NCBI RefSeq assembly: GCF_002904295.1
Contig: NZ_PPHG01000080.1
Coordinates: forward strand, 124,001 to 188,000
From: Amycolatopsis sp. CA-128772
Lineage (GTDB): Bacteria; Actinomycetota; Actinomycetes; Mycobacteriales; Pseudonocardiaceae
Length of the DNA: 64,000 nt
Direction of reading: 5' to 3'
Positions 6,925 to 15,415 of the stretch are shown here, one piece after another; within the stretch, counting starts at the first letter, position 1; the number at the start of each line of letters is the position of its first letter. The translations under genes were made by a program, and so were the position numbers. The notes under the pieces were generated by a model. It ran no database searches, was not told the origin of the DNA, and was given only the letters and a program-made list of their open reading frames with translations.

Positions 6925-8415
6925 TCAGTCCTTTCCGGACGGAATGGTACGCCAGGCGACCACCGCGGCGACGGCGGTGACGACGGCCGCCGCGAGCGCC
7001 GTCACCTGCATGGCGCCGGTGAACGCTTCCCGCGCCGCTTGGGCGAGCGCGGAGTCCGGGGCCAGCACGCTCGCCGCACCGGCGAGGGAGTCACGGACCT
7101 CGCCGGGGAGCGGGCCCGCCGGCAGGAAGGCGCGGTAGGCGAGGTTGACGACCGAGCCGAGGATCGCGATGCCCAGCGCCGCCCCGAGTTCGTAGGCGGT
7201 TTCGGAGATCGCCGACGCCGAACCGGCCTTGTCCCGCGGGACCGCGGACAGCACCGAGTCGACGGTCAGCGTCAGCGCCAGGCCGACGCCGAGCCCGACC
7301 GGCACCAGCGTCAGGCCCAGCCACCAGTACTGCGGTGCCCGTTCGGCGACGGCGACCAGCGCCAGCCCGGCGGCGGCCACGGCGAGCCCGGCCGCGACGG
7401 CCCGTCCCCGCCCGAGCCGCGCGACGACCACGCCGACGGCGGCCACTACCACGATCGACGCCAGCGTCGCCGGCATCTCCGCGAACCCGGCCCGCAGCGG
7501 CGAGAACCCGCGGACGAGCTGCAGGTACTGCGAGAAGAAGAACAGCAGCCCCATCAGCGCGAAGACGGCGATGAAGTTCGCGAGGACGGCGCCGCTGAAG
7601 GCGCCGTTGCGGAACAGCGTGACGTCGATCAGCGGCGCGGCCGCCCGCCGCTGCCGCCGGGCGAACAGCACACCCGCGACCGATCCGAGCAGTGCGGCGA
7701 CGCCGGCCCGCGCGTCGAGGCCGGAGCTGACGACGTGCTTGACCGCGTAGACCAGCGGCACGATCGCGGCCGGCGAGAGCCCGGCCGAGAGCAGGTCGAA
7801 CCGGCCCGGGGCGGGGTCGCGCGACTCGGGCAGCAGCCACGCGCCCAGGATCAGGAAGGCCACCACGACCGGCACGTTGATCAGGAACACCGAGCCCCAC
7901 CAGAAGTGCTCCAGCAGCCCCCCGCCGACAAGCGGGCCCAGCGCGATGCCGCCGCCGGACCCGGCCGACCAGATCGCGATGGCGCGGGTCCGCTCGCGCG
8001 GGTCGGTGAAGAGGGTCCGGATGAGTGACAGCGTCGACGGCATGATCGTCGCCCCGGCGACGCCGAGCAGCAGCCGCGCGCCGATCAGCACGCCGGCGGT
8101 GGGGGAGAAGGCGGCCAGCACGGAGGCGAGCCCGAAGGCGGCCGTGCCGAGCAGCAGCACCTTCTTGCGCCCGAACCGGTCGGCCAGGTTGCCGGCGGTG
8201 ACGAGCAGGCCGGCGAGGGCGAGGGAGTAGACGTCGCCGATCCACAGGATTTCGGTCGCGGTCGGCGCGAGTTCCCGGGTGAGCGACGGCACGGCGAGGT
8301 AGAGCACGGTCCCGTCGATGGCGAGCAGCAGGACGGCGCCGACGAGCACGCCCAGCGCAGCCCAGCGGCGACGCGGGCTCAACGTCCGGACGGAGGCGGG
8401 CTGGATGGCGGTCAT
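6925..8415 (-). CDS. DHA2-family MFS drug exporter (EmrB/QacA type)
   Basis: 496 residues with about 14 membrane helices. The motif A-like loop LADRFGRKKVL lies between helices 2 and 3, and the motif C-like region LLLGVAGATIMPSTLSLI marks antiporters. Such pumps exchange protons for drugs or toxic metabolites at the cytoplasmic membrane. It is first in an operon with a TetR regulator. A 30-bp near-perfect palindrome ends next to its start region, so expression is likely induced by substrate. Confidence 0.9.
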   Translation of the reverse strand: MTAIQPASVRTLSPRRRWAALGVLVGAVLLLAIDGTVLYLAVPSLTRELAPTATEILWIGDVYSLALAGLLVTAGNLADRFGRKKVLLLGTAAFGLASVLAAFSPTAGVLIGARLLLGVAGATIMPSTLSLIRTLFTDPRERTRAIAIWSAGSGGGIALGPLVGGGLLEHFWWGSVFLINVPVVVAFLILGAWLLPESRDPAPGRFDLLSAGLSPAAIVPLVYAVKHVVSSGLDARAGVAALLGSVAGVLFARRQRRAAAPLIDVTLFRNGAFSGAVLANFIAVFALMGLLFFFSQYLQLVRGFSPLRAGFAEMPATLASIVVVAAVGVVVARLGRGRAVAAGLAVAAAGLALVAVAERAPQYWWLGLTLVPVGLGVGLALTLTVDSVLSAVPRDKAGSASAISETAYELGAALGIAILGSVVNLAYRAFLPAGPLPGEVRDSLAGAASVLAPDSALAQAAREAFTGAMQVTALAAAVVTAVAAVVAWRTIPSGKD

Positions 8416-8419
8416 GCCA

Positions 8420-8449
8420 GTTACTATACCGTCTGGACGGTACAGTAAC
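8420..8449. promoter_or_regulatory. TetR operator of the exporter operon
   Basis: Arms GTTACTATACCGTC and GACGGTACAGTAAC around a 2-bp centre form a 30-bp palindrome with one mismatched pair. The core TACCGTC-TG-GACGGTA resembles sites of TetR regulators of multidrug pumps. It lies between the divergent exporter (start 8415) and the small gene at 8499. Confidence 0.75.
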
Positions 8450-8498
8450 GCTGGTGAGACCGGTCACGGGTAAGCTGGAAAGCGGAAAGGGGCGCACT

Positions 8499-8729
8499 GT
8501 GACGGCGGAGGAACTGATCATCGAGTTCGCCCTGACGCGCCTCGACCACCCGGACCTCGACTTCGAGGAAATCGCGGCGCTGCTGGTCCGGCGGGGCGGC
8601 GCGGAGCGCGAGCTGGAGTTCGCGGCGCGGAACCTGGCGGACCGCGGCGAACTGCGCGGCCCGGCCTTCCGCACGGCGGTCGAGTACGTGCTGCGGGTGG
8701 TGCTCACCCTGCGGGGGCCGTCCGACTAG
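8499..8729 (+). CDS. Small protein of unknown function
   Basis: 76 residues from the GTG at 8499, preceded by GGAAAGGGG; an in-frame GTG at 8454 would give 91 residues but touches the operator. The sequence is acidic and helical (TAEELIIEFALTRLDHPDLD near the start) with no Cys, signal or membrane span. I do not recognise a family. Divergent transcription from the exporter operon means the same operator could control it. Confidence 0.6.
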   Translation: MTAEELIIEFALTRLDHPDLDFEEIAALLVRRGGAERELEFAARNLADRGELRGPAFRTAVEYVLRVVLTLRGPSD

Positions 8730-8939
8730 CGGGCGCCGGCCGGACCGCGCCGAGCCGCGAGCGGGCCGGCGCCATGGCTGCTTTCCCTTCGGCTGCGACC
8801 GCGCCGGACGGCGCGAGGTGGTCGACGCCCGCGACCACCAGCCTCGCCGCGGTCGCACCGGGTCCGAGCAACGCGTTCAGCTGGGCGTGGGCGGCGGCCG
8901 GAGCCGCTGCCCACCCCTGAAGGCGTGCCGAGACCGCCC

Positions 8940-10148
8940 TCAAGCGCTCCCGGCGTGCCGCAGCCCCCGGCGGTCGAACACCAGCTCTCGAGCCGTCCCC
9001 AGCGCCGTCGCGATCGCGCCCGCCAGCACCGCGTCCTCGCCCAGCTGGCCGGCCACGATGTCCGGCACCGCCGGGATCGTCGCCGCCAGCGCGCGCCGCA
9101 TCGGCCCGGCCAGCAGGTCCGTGTTGCCGCCGATGCCGCCGCCCAGCACGATCAGCCGCGGGTCCAGGACCGCCGTCACCGCCGACACCACGTACGCCAG
9201 CTTCTCCGCCTCCTCCTCGACCACCCGCAACGCCCGCTCGTCGCCCGCGCGGGCCAGGCGGAACACGTCCTTCGCCGACTTCGCCTTCGTCAACCCCAGG
9301 GCGTGGGCCGCATCGACCACCGCGCGGCCCGCTGCCGCCGACTCCACCGGGCCCGGGCGGCGGGGTGCCGCTCCGGACGGGCGGGGGCCGTACGGCAGGT
9401 CCGCGATCTCGCCCGCCGCGCCGTGGGCGCCGCGGAACAGCCTGCCCTCCACCAGCAGACCCATGCCGATGCCCGTGCCGACCGTCAGGCACACCAGCAC
9501 GTCGACGCCGAGGGCCGCGCCGAGCGCGTGCTCGCCGACCGCGCACAGGTTGGCGTCGTTTTCCACCACCACGTCCGAGCCCGCGGCGGCCAGCGCCGAG
9601 ACCAGCTCGTGCAGCACCCCGCGCCGCTCCCAGCCCGGGAGGTTCGGCGCGCGGTGCACCGTGCCGGTCGCCGGGTCGGGGACGCCCGGCGTGCCGACCA
9701 CCGTCGACACGACGTCGTCCGGCCCGAGCCCGGCCGCGGCCACCGCGCGTCCGGCGGATTCGCTGACCGTGCGCACCAACGCGCTCGCCGAACGGCACCG
9801 GTTGGGCTCGTCGAGCCGCGCGACGATGCTTCCCTCGAGATCCGCGACGGCCACCCGGATCACGCGCCGGCCGATGTCGACGCCCACGACGTGCCCGGCG
9901 TCCGGTGCGGCCTGGTAGACCACCGCCGCGCGGCCCGGGCCCGCCAGGGTCCGCCCGGTCGTCCGGACCAGTCCGTGCTGCTCGAGGTCCAGCAGCGCCT
10001 GGCCCACCGTGGGTTTCGACAGCCCGGTGTCGGCCGCGATCCGGGGCCGGGTCGCCTCGCCCTGGGCCCGGAGCCGGTCCAGGACGAGCCGCTGGTTCAG
10101 CGCCCGCATGTGCGCCGGAGTTCCGACCGGTGGCCCGTTTTGCCCCAC
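8940..10148 (-). CDS. ROK-family transcriptional regulator
   Basis: 402 residues: an N-terminal winged HTH (about 15-75; RPRIAADTGLSKPTVGQALL) fused to a ROK sugar-kinase-like domain starting HVVGVDIGRRVIRVAVADLE. The phosphate-binding DIG motif is retained, but the usual zinc-binding CxCGxxGC is absent (the region reads EIADLPYGPRPSGAAPRRPG), as in some regulators. It is divergent from the permease/GH2/kinase operon, with a near-palindrome between them, so it most likely represses that operon and senses glucosamine, N-acetylglucosamine or a related sugar. Confidence 0.88.
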   Translation of the reverse strand: MGQNGPPVGTPAHMRALNQRLVLDRLRAQGEATRPRIAADTGLSKPTVGQALLDLEQHGLVRTTGRTLAGPGRAAVVYQAAPDAGHVVGVDIGRRVIRVAVADLEGSIVARLDEPNRCRSASALVRTVSESAGRAVAAAGLGPDDVVSTVVGTPGVPDPATGTVHRAPNLPGWERRGVLHELVSALAAAGSDVVVENDANLCAVGEHALGAALGVDVLVCLTVGTGIGMGLLVEGRLFRGAHGAAGEIADLPYGPRPSGAAPRRPGPVESAAAGRAVVDAAHALGLTKAKSAKDVFRLARAGDERALRVVEEEAEKLAYVVSAVTAVLDPRLIVLGGGIGGNTDLLAGPMRRALAATIPAVPDIVAGQLGEDAVLAGAIATALGTARELVFDRRGLRHAGSA

Positions 10149-10208
10149 ACGTCCTCCCGAGTTGCCGCAACTTTACCGGCGGAACCCTTTCGACCCCGCG
10201 CGTTCTAT

Positions 10209-10227
10209 GTTAAGAAACTTTACTAAC
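10209..10227. promoter_or_regulatory. Probable ROK-regulator operator
   Basis: GTTAAGAAA-C-TTTACTAAC, an AT-rich 9+1+9 inverted repeat (7 of 9 pairs), 20 bases upstream of the permease start in the 98-bp divergent gap. Its AT-richness stands out in this GC-rich sequence, and ROK repressors of the NagC/XylR type bind AT-rich dyads with TTT/AAA arms. Confidence 0.55.
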
Positions 10228-10246
10228 TACTAGTCGGAGGCACGTC

Positions 10247-11671
10247 GTGAGTTCACCCACTCGATCCGGGGAACCGCCCGCCCTTGAGCGCCGGATCGGC
10301 CCGCTGCAGGCCACCGCGATCAACATGACCCAGATGTGCGGCATCGGCCCGTTCGTCACGATCCCCGCCATGGTCGCCACCATGGGCGGGCCGCAGGCGA
10401 TGTTCGGCTGGATCATCGGGGCGATCGTGGCGCTGGCCGACGGGCTCATCTGGGCCGAGCTCGGGGCCGCGATGCCGGGTGCCGGCGGCACCTACCTCTA
10501 CCTGCGCGAGGCCTTCCAGTACCGCAGCGGCCGCCTGATGCCGTTCCTGTTCGTGTGGAGCGCGGTGCTGTTCATCCCGCTGATCATGTCGACCGGGATC
10601 ATCGGCCTCGTCCAGTACCTCGGCTACCTGATCCCCGGGGTCACCGACGACGCGGGCACGACCCCGCTGGGCAAGCTCATCGGCGTCGGCATCACGCTCG
10701 TGATCATCCTGGCGCTGTTCCGCAAGATCGGCCAGATCTCCAAGCTCACGACGATCCTGTTCGTGATCATGCTCGTCGCCGTGCTGACGACCATCGTCGC
10801 CGCCTTCTCGCACTTCAGCGCGACGCAGGCGTTCGCCTTCACCCCCGGCGCGTTCAGCTCGGGCGGCGAAGGCACGTTCTGGGGCGGCCTCGGCGCCGGC
10901 CTGATCATCGCCATCTACGACTACCTGGGCTACAACACCTCCGCCTACCTCGGCGGCGAGGTGCGGACGCCGGGCCGCACGCTGCCCCGCTCGATCATCT
11001 TCTCCATCCTCGGCATCATGGGCCTGTACTTCCTGCTGCAGGTCGGCGTGCTCGGCTCGATCCCGCTGGACCAGCTGAAGGACGCGAAGTCGGTCGCGTC
11101 GTCGGTGCTGGAGCAGGTGTGGGGCACCGGCACGGCGAAGGCCATCACCGTGCTGATCGTGATCGCCGCGATCGGGTCCGTCTTCGCCGGGCTGCTCGGC
11201 GGCTCCCGCGTGCCGTTCGAAGCCGCGCGCGACAAGGTGTTCTTGCCCGTGTTCGGCAAGCTGCACCCGAAGCTGCACCTGCCCACCGCCGGCGTGCTCA
11301 CCATGGGCGCCATCACGATCCTCGGCTCGCTGTTCACCCTGACCACGGTGATCAACGCGGCGGTCGCGACCCTGGTGATCATCCAGTCGCTGGCCCAGGT
11401 CGCCGCGATCATCGTGCTCCGCCGCCGGCAGCCGGAGCTGAGGCGGCCGTACCGGCAGTGGCTCTACCCGGTGCCGACGATCATCGCGCTCATCGGCTGG
11501 GTCTACATCTACGTCTCGGCCGACTGGCTGTCCATCGGGCTTTCGGTCGGCTGGATCGTCGTCGGCGGGATCGCCTACCTCGTCTACGCGAAGGCCGAGC
11601 GCACCTGGCCGTTCGGTCCCAAGGAGATCAAGGAAGCCTTCGTCACCGAACCGGAAGGGGCTCAGGCATGA
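10247..11671 (+). CDS. APC-superfamily permease
   Basis: 474 residues with about 12 membrane helices, starting at GTG 10247 after CGGAGG. The first helix holds the conserved unwound segment INMTQMCGIGPFVTIP, and YDYLGYNTSAYLGGEV matches the helix 6 region of amino acid/polyamine/organocation carriers. It imports an amine-containing substrate with protons or sodium in the cytoplasmic membrane. Its stop overlaps the start of the GH2 gene (ATGA), so it probably imports the amino sugar or a derivative the enzyme releases; that substrate is inferred from context, as APC members more often carry amino acids. Confidence 0.87.
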   Translation: MSSPTRSGEPPALERRIGPLQATAINMTQMCGIGPFVTIPAMVATMGGPQAMFGWIIGAIVALADGLIWAELGAAMPGAGGTYLYLREAFQYRSGRLMPFLFVWSAVLFIPLIMSTGIIGLVQYLGYLIPGVTDDAGTTPLGKLIGVGITLVIILALFRKIGQISKLTTILFVIMLVAVLTTIVAAFSHFSATQAFAFTPGAFSSGGEGTFWGGLGAGLIIAIYDYLGYNTSAYLGGEVRTPGRTLPRSIIFSILGIMGLYFLLQVGVLGSIPLDQLKDAKSVASSVLEQVWGTGTAKAITVLIVIAAIGSVFAGLLGGSRVPFEAARDKVFLPVFGKLHPKLHLPTAGVLTMGAITILGSLFTLTTVINAAVATLVIIQSLAQVAAIIVLRRRQPELRRPYRQWLYPVPTIIALIGWVYIYVSADWLSIGLSVGWIVVGGIAYLVYAKAERTWPFGPKEIKEAFVTEPEGAQA

Positions 11672-14481
11672 CCCGCAAGCTCGCGGTGCTCGCCGCGCTG
11701 CTCCTCGTTCCCGGGGTGCTGAGCGTGGCCGCGCCGGCGTCCGCGCAGCAGGACTTCGCGAAGCCGCACGGCCTCACGACGATCGGCCTGCAGGGCTGGC
11801 AGGTCCTCACCACCGCGAAGGTCGAGGACGGCGGCGAAAAGGTGTCCACGCCCGGGTACGCCACCCGCGGCTGGCTGCCGGTGAAACCGGACGACGCCGG
11901 CGCGCCCGGCACCGAGATCGCCGCCCTGGTCCAGAACGGCAAGTGCCCGGACGTCTTCTACTCCGACACCATGCGCAAGTGCTTCGGCTACGTCGACAAG
12001 CTCGGCCCGGTCGTGACGAAGCCGTTCTCCGACCCGTGGTGGTACCGCACCGACTTCGATCCGGGCATCCGGGTGGGGCAGCACGCGAAGCTGACCATCC
12101 CCGGCATCGTCGGCGAGGGCGACGTCTGGGTGAACGGCTCGCTCGTCGCCACGAAGGACGTCGTCAGCGGCGCGTTCGCCGGGCACACCTTCGACGTCAC
12201 CAAGCTGGTGAAGCCGGGCCGCAACACCCTGGCGATCAAGGTCTACCCGAACGACCCGCTGAAGATGTACACCCTCGACCAGGTCGACTGGGGCCAGATC
12301 CCGCCGGACAACGACACCGGCATCCAGTTCCCGCCGACCCTGCAGGTCTCCGACGCGCTGACCGGCGACAACGCTCACGTCGTGCAGGACAACGCGCCCG
12401 AGGGGGCCAGCTCGAAGCTGACGGTGAAGCTGGACGTCACCAACAACGCGGCCACGGCCCAGACCGGGGACGTCGCCGCCACGATCGCCCCGCCCTCGGG
12501 CGCGCCGGTCGTCGTCCGGCAGCGCGTCACGATCCCGGCGAACACCAAGCGGACCGTGACGTTCGCGCCGGTGAAGATCGACCACCCGCAGCTCTGGTGG
12601 CCGTACTCGATGGGCGGCCAGCCGCTGTACACGCTGACCACCGCGGTCTCGCAGGGCGGCGTGCTGTCGACGTCGTCGAAGAGCACCTTCGGCATCCGCA
12701 CGGTGACCTCGCGGCTGGTCGGCAAGTCCGCGCCGCTGCCCGAGGGGGCCCGGCAGTTCGCGATCAACGGCCACGACTTCGTGTTCCGCGGCGGCGGCTT
12801 CGCCCCGGACCTGTTCCTGCGCTACGACAAGGCCGACACCGCGCACCAGATCGCGCTGATCAAGAACCTCGGCCTGTCCGGCGTCCGGCTCGAAGGCCAC
12901 GACATGCCGCCGGACTTCTACGAGCAGGCCGACCGCGCCGGGCTGCTGGTGATCGGCGGGTTCCTGTGCTGTGACGCGTGGCAGCCCGAGGACGCCTCGA
13001 CGCTGACCGAGCGCGACTACCGGATCATGCACGACTCGGCGTACACCATCGCGCAGCTGGAGCGGAACCACCCGAGCGTCTTCAACTACGGCTGGAGCGA
13101 CAACGAACCGGTGCCGCGCCAGGAGTCCGAGACGCTGAAAGCGTTCGAGGAAGCCGACTTCCAGGTGCCGGTGATCGCCTCCGCGGAGTACAAGAGCACG
13201 CCGACCCTGGGCAACTCGGGCGAGAAGGAAGGCCCGTACGACTGGGTCCCGCCCACGTACTGGTACGACAGCTCGCACTTCGACCCCGAGGACTCCAGCC
13301 GCACCAACGCGGGCGGCGCGTGGGGCTTCGCGAGCGAGCAGAGCGCCGGGCACACCGTGCCGACGCTCGACTCGATCAAGCGGTTCCTCTCACCCGCCGA
13401 GCAGGCGAAGCTGTGGCAGGACCCGGCCTACAACCAGTACCACGCGAACTTCGAGCCGGGCCACGGCGGTTACGCGTTCGGCACGCTGTACACGCTGGAC
13501 CAGTCGATCCGGCAGCGGTACGGGAAGTGGACCTCGCTGAAGTCCTATGTGGACCTGGCGAACATCGCGAACTACGAGAACACCCGCTCGCAGTTCGAGG
13601 CGTTCCTGCACCACTCGACGGACAAGGCGAATCCGGCCACCGGCGTCGTCTACTGGCAGCTGAACAAGGGCTGGCCGACGCTGCTGTGGTCGCTCTACAA
13701 CGACGACGGCGACCAGGCGGGTGCGTTCTTCGGCGCCAAGAAGGCGAACAAGCCGCTTCACGCGCTCTACGGCTACGACAACGGCTCGGTGACGCTGGAC
13801 AACCTCGGCGCCAGCGCGCAGTCCGGGCTTTCGGTGCAGGCCCGCGTGCTCGACACCGCGGGCAAGGTGCTCGACGACCAGACGGCGACCGGCCTTTCGC
13901 TCGGCAGCCAGGGCGTCAGGACCGGCGTCCTGAAGCCGAAGGTGCCCGCCGAGACGAAGGCGCCCGCGCCCGCGCAGGTCTACTTCGTGGAACTGCAGGT
14001 CAACCAGGGCGGAAAGGTCGTCGACCGGAACGTCTACTGGCTTTCGACGCAGAAGGACGTCGTCGACTGGGCCAAGACGCTGGGCAACCCGCAGGCGACG
14101 CTGTCGCAGTACAGCAACCTGCAGGCGCTGCAGAACCTGCCGAAGTCGCAGGTGAGCGTGGTCGCGTCGACGTGCGCGAGCGGCGGTGACCTCGTCACCA
14201 CGGTGACGGTCACGAACACCTCGAAGACGCCGGGCGCGGCGTTCTTCCTGCGGGCCGACGTCCGCCGCGGCACGCCGGACGGGCGGGAAGCGCCGGGGGA
14301 CAACCAGCTCGCGAACGCGACCTGGGACGACAACGACATCACGCTGTGGCCGGGCCAGTCGCAGACGCTGACCGCCACCTACCGGGCCGCGGACCTGCGC
14401 GGCGCGGCCCCGGTGATCAGCGTCGACGGCTTCAACACCGGCCGGATCGTGGTGCGGGGGACAGGAGGGGCGCACGCGTGA
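11668..14481 (+). CDS. Secreted GH2 exo-beta-D-glucosaminidase-like glycosidase
   Basis: 937 residues with a Sec signal peptide (cleavage near residue 26 after APASAQ). The layout is GH2: sugar-binding jelly roll (about 60-200), Ig-like domain, TIM barrel (about 350-680), C-terminal beta domains. The overall pattern resembles CsxA, the chitosan exo-beta-D-glucosaminidase of Amycolatopsis (1032 residues). The acid/base position is Asp478 in GWSDNEP rather than the usual Glu, as in CsxA-type enzymes, and the likely nucleophile is Glu557 in FASEQSAG. It should trim glucosamine from non-reducing ends of chitosan oligosaccharides outside the cell. It overlaps the permease stop (ATGA) and the kinase start (GTGA). 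Confidence 0.87.
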   Translation: MTRKLAVLAALLLVPGVLSVAAPASAQQDFAKPHGLTTIGLQGWQVLTTAKVEDGGEKVSTPGYATRGWLPVKPDDAGAPGTEIAALVQNGKCPDVFYSDTMRKCFGYVDKLGPVVTKPFSDPWWYRTDFDPGIRVGQHAKLTIPGIVGEGDVWVNGSLVATKDVVSGAFAGHTFDVTKLVKPGRNTLAIKVYPNDPLKMYTLDQVDWGQIPPDNDTGIQFPPTLQVSDALTGDNAHVVQDNAPEGASSKLTVKLDVTNNAATAQTGDVAATIAPPSGAPVVVRQRVTIPANTKRTVTFAPVKIDHPQLWWPYSMGGQPLYTLTTAVSQGGVLSTSSKSTFGIRTVTSRLVGKSAPLPEGARQFAINGHDFVFRGGGFAPDLFLRYDKADTAHQIALIKNLGLSGVRLEGHDMPPDFYEQADRAGLLVIGGFLCCDAWQPEDASTLTERDYRIMHDSAYTIAQLERNHPSVFNYGWSDNEPVPRQESETLKAFEEADFQVPVIASAEYKSTPTLGNSGEKEGPYDWVPPTYWYDSSHFDPEDSSRTNAGGAWGFASEQSAGHTVPTLDSIKRFLSPAEQAKLWQDPAYNQYHANFEPGHGGYAFGTLYTLDQSIRQRYGKWTSLKSYVDLANIANYENTRSQFEAFLHHSTDKANPATGVVYWQLNKGWPTLLWSLYNDDGDQAGAFFGAKKANKPLHALYGYDNGSVTLDNLGASAQSGLSVQARVLDTAGKVLDDQTATGLSLGSQGVRTGVLKPKVPAETKAPAPAQVYFVELQVNQGGKVVDRNVYWLSTQKDVVDWAKTLGNPQATLSQYSNLQALQNLPKSQVSVVASTCASGGDLVTTVTVTNTSKTPGAAFFLRADVRRGTPDGREAPGDNQLANATWDDNDITLWPGQSQTLTATYRAADLRGAAPVISVDGFNTGRIVVRGTGGAHA

Positions 14482-15368
14482 CAGAGGAACGGATTCTCGG
14501 GATCGACTTCGGCGGCACGAAGGTGGCGCTGGGGCTCGCCGACCGCGACGGCACCCTGCTGGCGACGCGCCGGCTGGACACCGACGCGCAGGCGGGGGCC
14601 GGGCAGGTGGTGGTGCGCGCGCTCGCCGCGGCCCGGGCCCTCCTGGCCGACGAGGGCGCGGTGCCCGCCTGCATCGGCGTCGTCAGCCCGGGGATCGTGC
14701 TGCCCGACCGCATCCTGCTCGCGCCGAACGTGCCGGGGTGGGAGCAGCTGCGGCTGGCGGAGCTGGTGGCCGCGGAGTTCCCCGCCGTGTCGATCGCGGT
14801 GGGCACGGACGCGAAGGCGGCGGCGCTGGCGGAGTGGCGCTGGGGCGCGCTGGCCGGGGCCGATCCGGCGGTGTTCCTGTCGCTGGGCACCGGCATCGCG
14901 GCCGCGGTGCTGGTCGGCGGCCGGTTGCTGACCGGCGCCAACGGAGCTGCCGGCGAGATCGGGTACAACCTGCTCTCGCCGCAGGACACCGAGGGTTTCG
15001 CGAGCGGAGCGGCGCCGCTCGAGGAAGCCGTCGGTGGGCGTGGGCTGGGCGGCCGGGCGAGCGAACTGCTCGGCCGCCCGGTCACCGCCGGGGAACTGTT
15101 CGCACTGGCCAAGGAGAACGTCGAGGCCAAGGAGCTGGTGACGGCCGCGCTCGACGAGCTGTCGATGCACGTGGCCAACCTGGCGATCGCGCTGGACCCC
15201 GAGCGCATCGCGGTCGGCGGCGGGCTTGTGCGCTCGGCGGACGTGCTGCTGCCGGCCCTGGCGGACCGACTCGCGCACGCGGTGCCGTTCCCGCCCCAGC
15301 TGGTGGCGGCCCGGTTCGACCAGGACGCGGCCCTGCTCGGTGCCGTGGCGCTGGCTCTCGGCGGGTAG
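14478..15368 (+). CDS. ROK-family sugar kinase
   Basis: 296 residues from GTG 14478, overlapping the GH2 stop as GTGA. It begins with the ATP phosphate loop GIDFGGTKVALGLADRDG and carries LSLGTGIAAAVLVGGRL and ANGAAGEIGY, all ROK signatures. The usual zinc Cys cluster is missing. ROK kinases phosphorylate glucose, N-acetylglucosamine, glucosamine or allose. Given the permease and glucosaminidase in the same translational unit, glucosamine or a close relative is the likely substrate, but glucose cannot be excluded. Confidence 0.87.
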   Translation: MTEERILGIDFGGTKVALGLADRDGTLLATRRLDTDAQAGAGQVVVRALAAARALLADEGAVPACIGVVSPGIVLPDRILLAPNVPGWEQLRLAELVAAEFPAVSIAVGTDAKAAALAEWRWGALAGADPAVFLSLGTGIAAAVLVGGRLLTGANGAAGEIGYNLLSPQDTEGFASGAAPLEEAVGGRGLGGRASELLGRPVTAGELFALAKENVEAKELVTAALDELSMHVANLAIALDPERIAVGGGLVRSADVLLPALADRLAHAVPFPPQLVAARFDQDAALLGAVALALGG

Positions 15369-15374
15369 GCGTCC

Positions 15375-15411
15375 GGGTGGTGTGCCGGTGCCCCGACCCG
15401 GCACACCACCC
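15375..15411. terminator. Bidirectional terminator
   Basis: Perfect 14-bp stem GGGTGGTGTGCCGG/CCGGCACACCACCC with a 9-base loop between the convergent kinase (stop 15368) and MFS (stop 15416) genes. Confidence 0.8.
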
Positions 15412-15415
15412 GGCT

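Noticed and set aside
7091..8707. 538-residue ORF overlapping the DHA2 exporter
   Set aside because: Antisense-type shadow with Arg-rich composition; the exporter frame has clear membrane helices and motifs.
8704..8939. Minus-strand open frame in the gap between the small gene and the ROK regulator
   Set aside because: It is Ala-rich and continuous but lacks a start and ribosome site and matches no family I recognise.
10336..11667. Long in-frame extension upstream of the GH2 gene (1381-residue ORF)
   Set aside because: The extension lies out of frame within the permease gene and is Arg/His-rich; the GH2 signal peptide at 11668 gives the true start.
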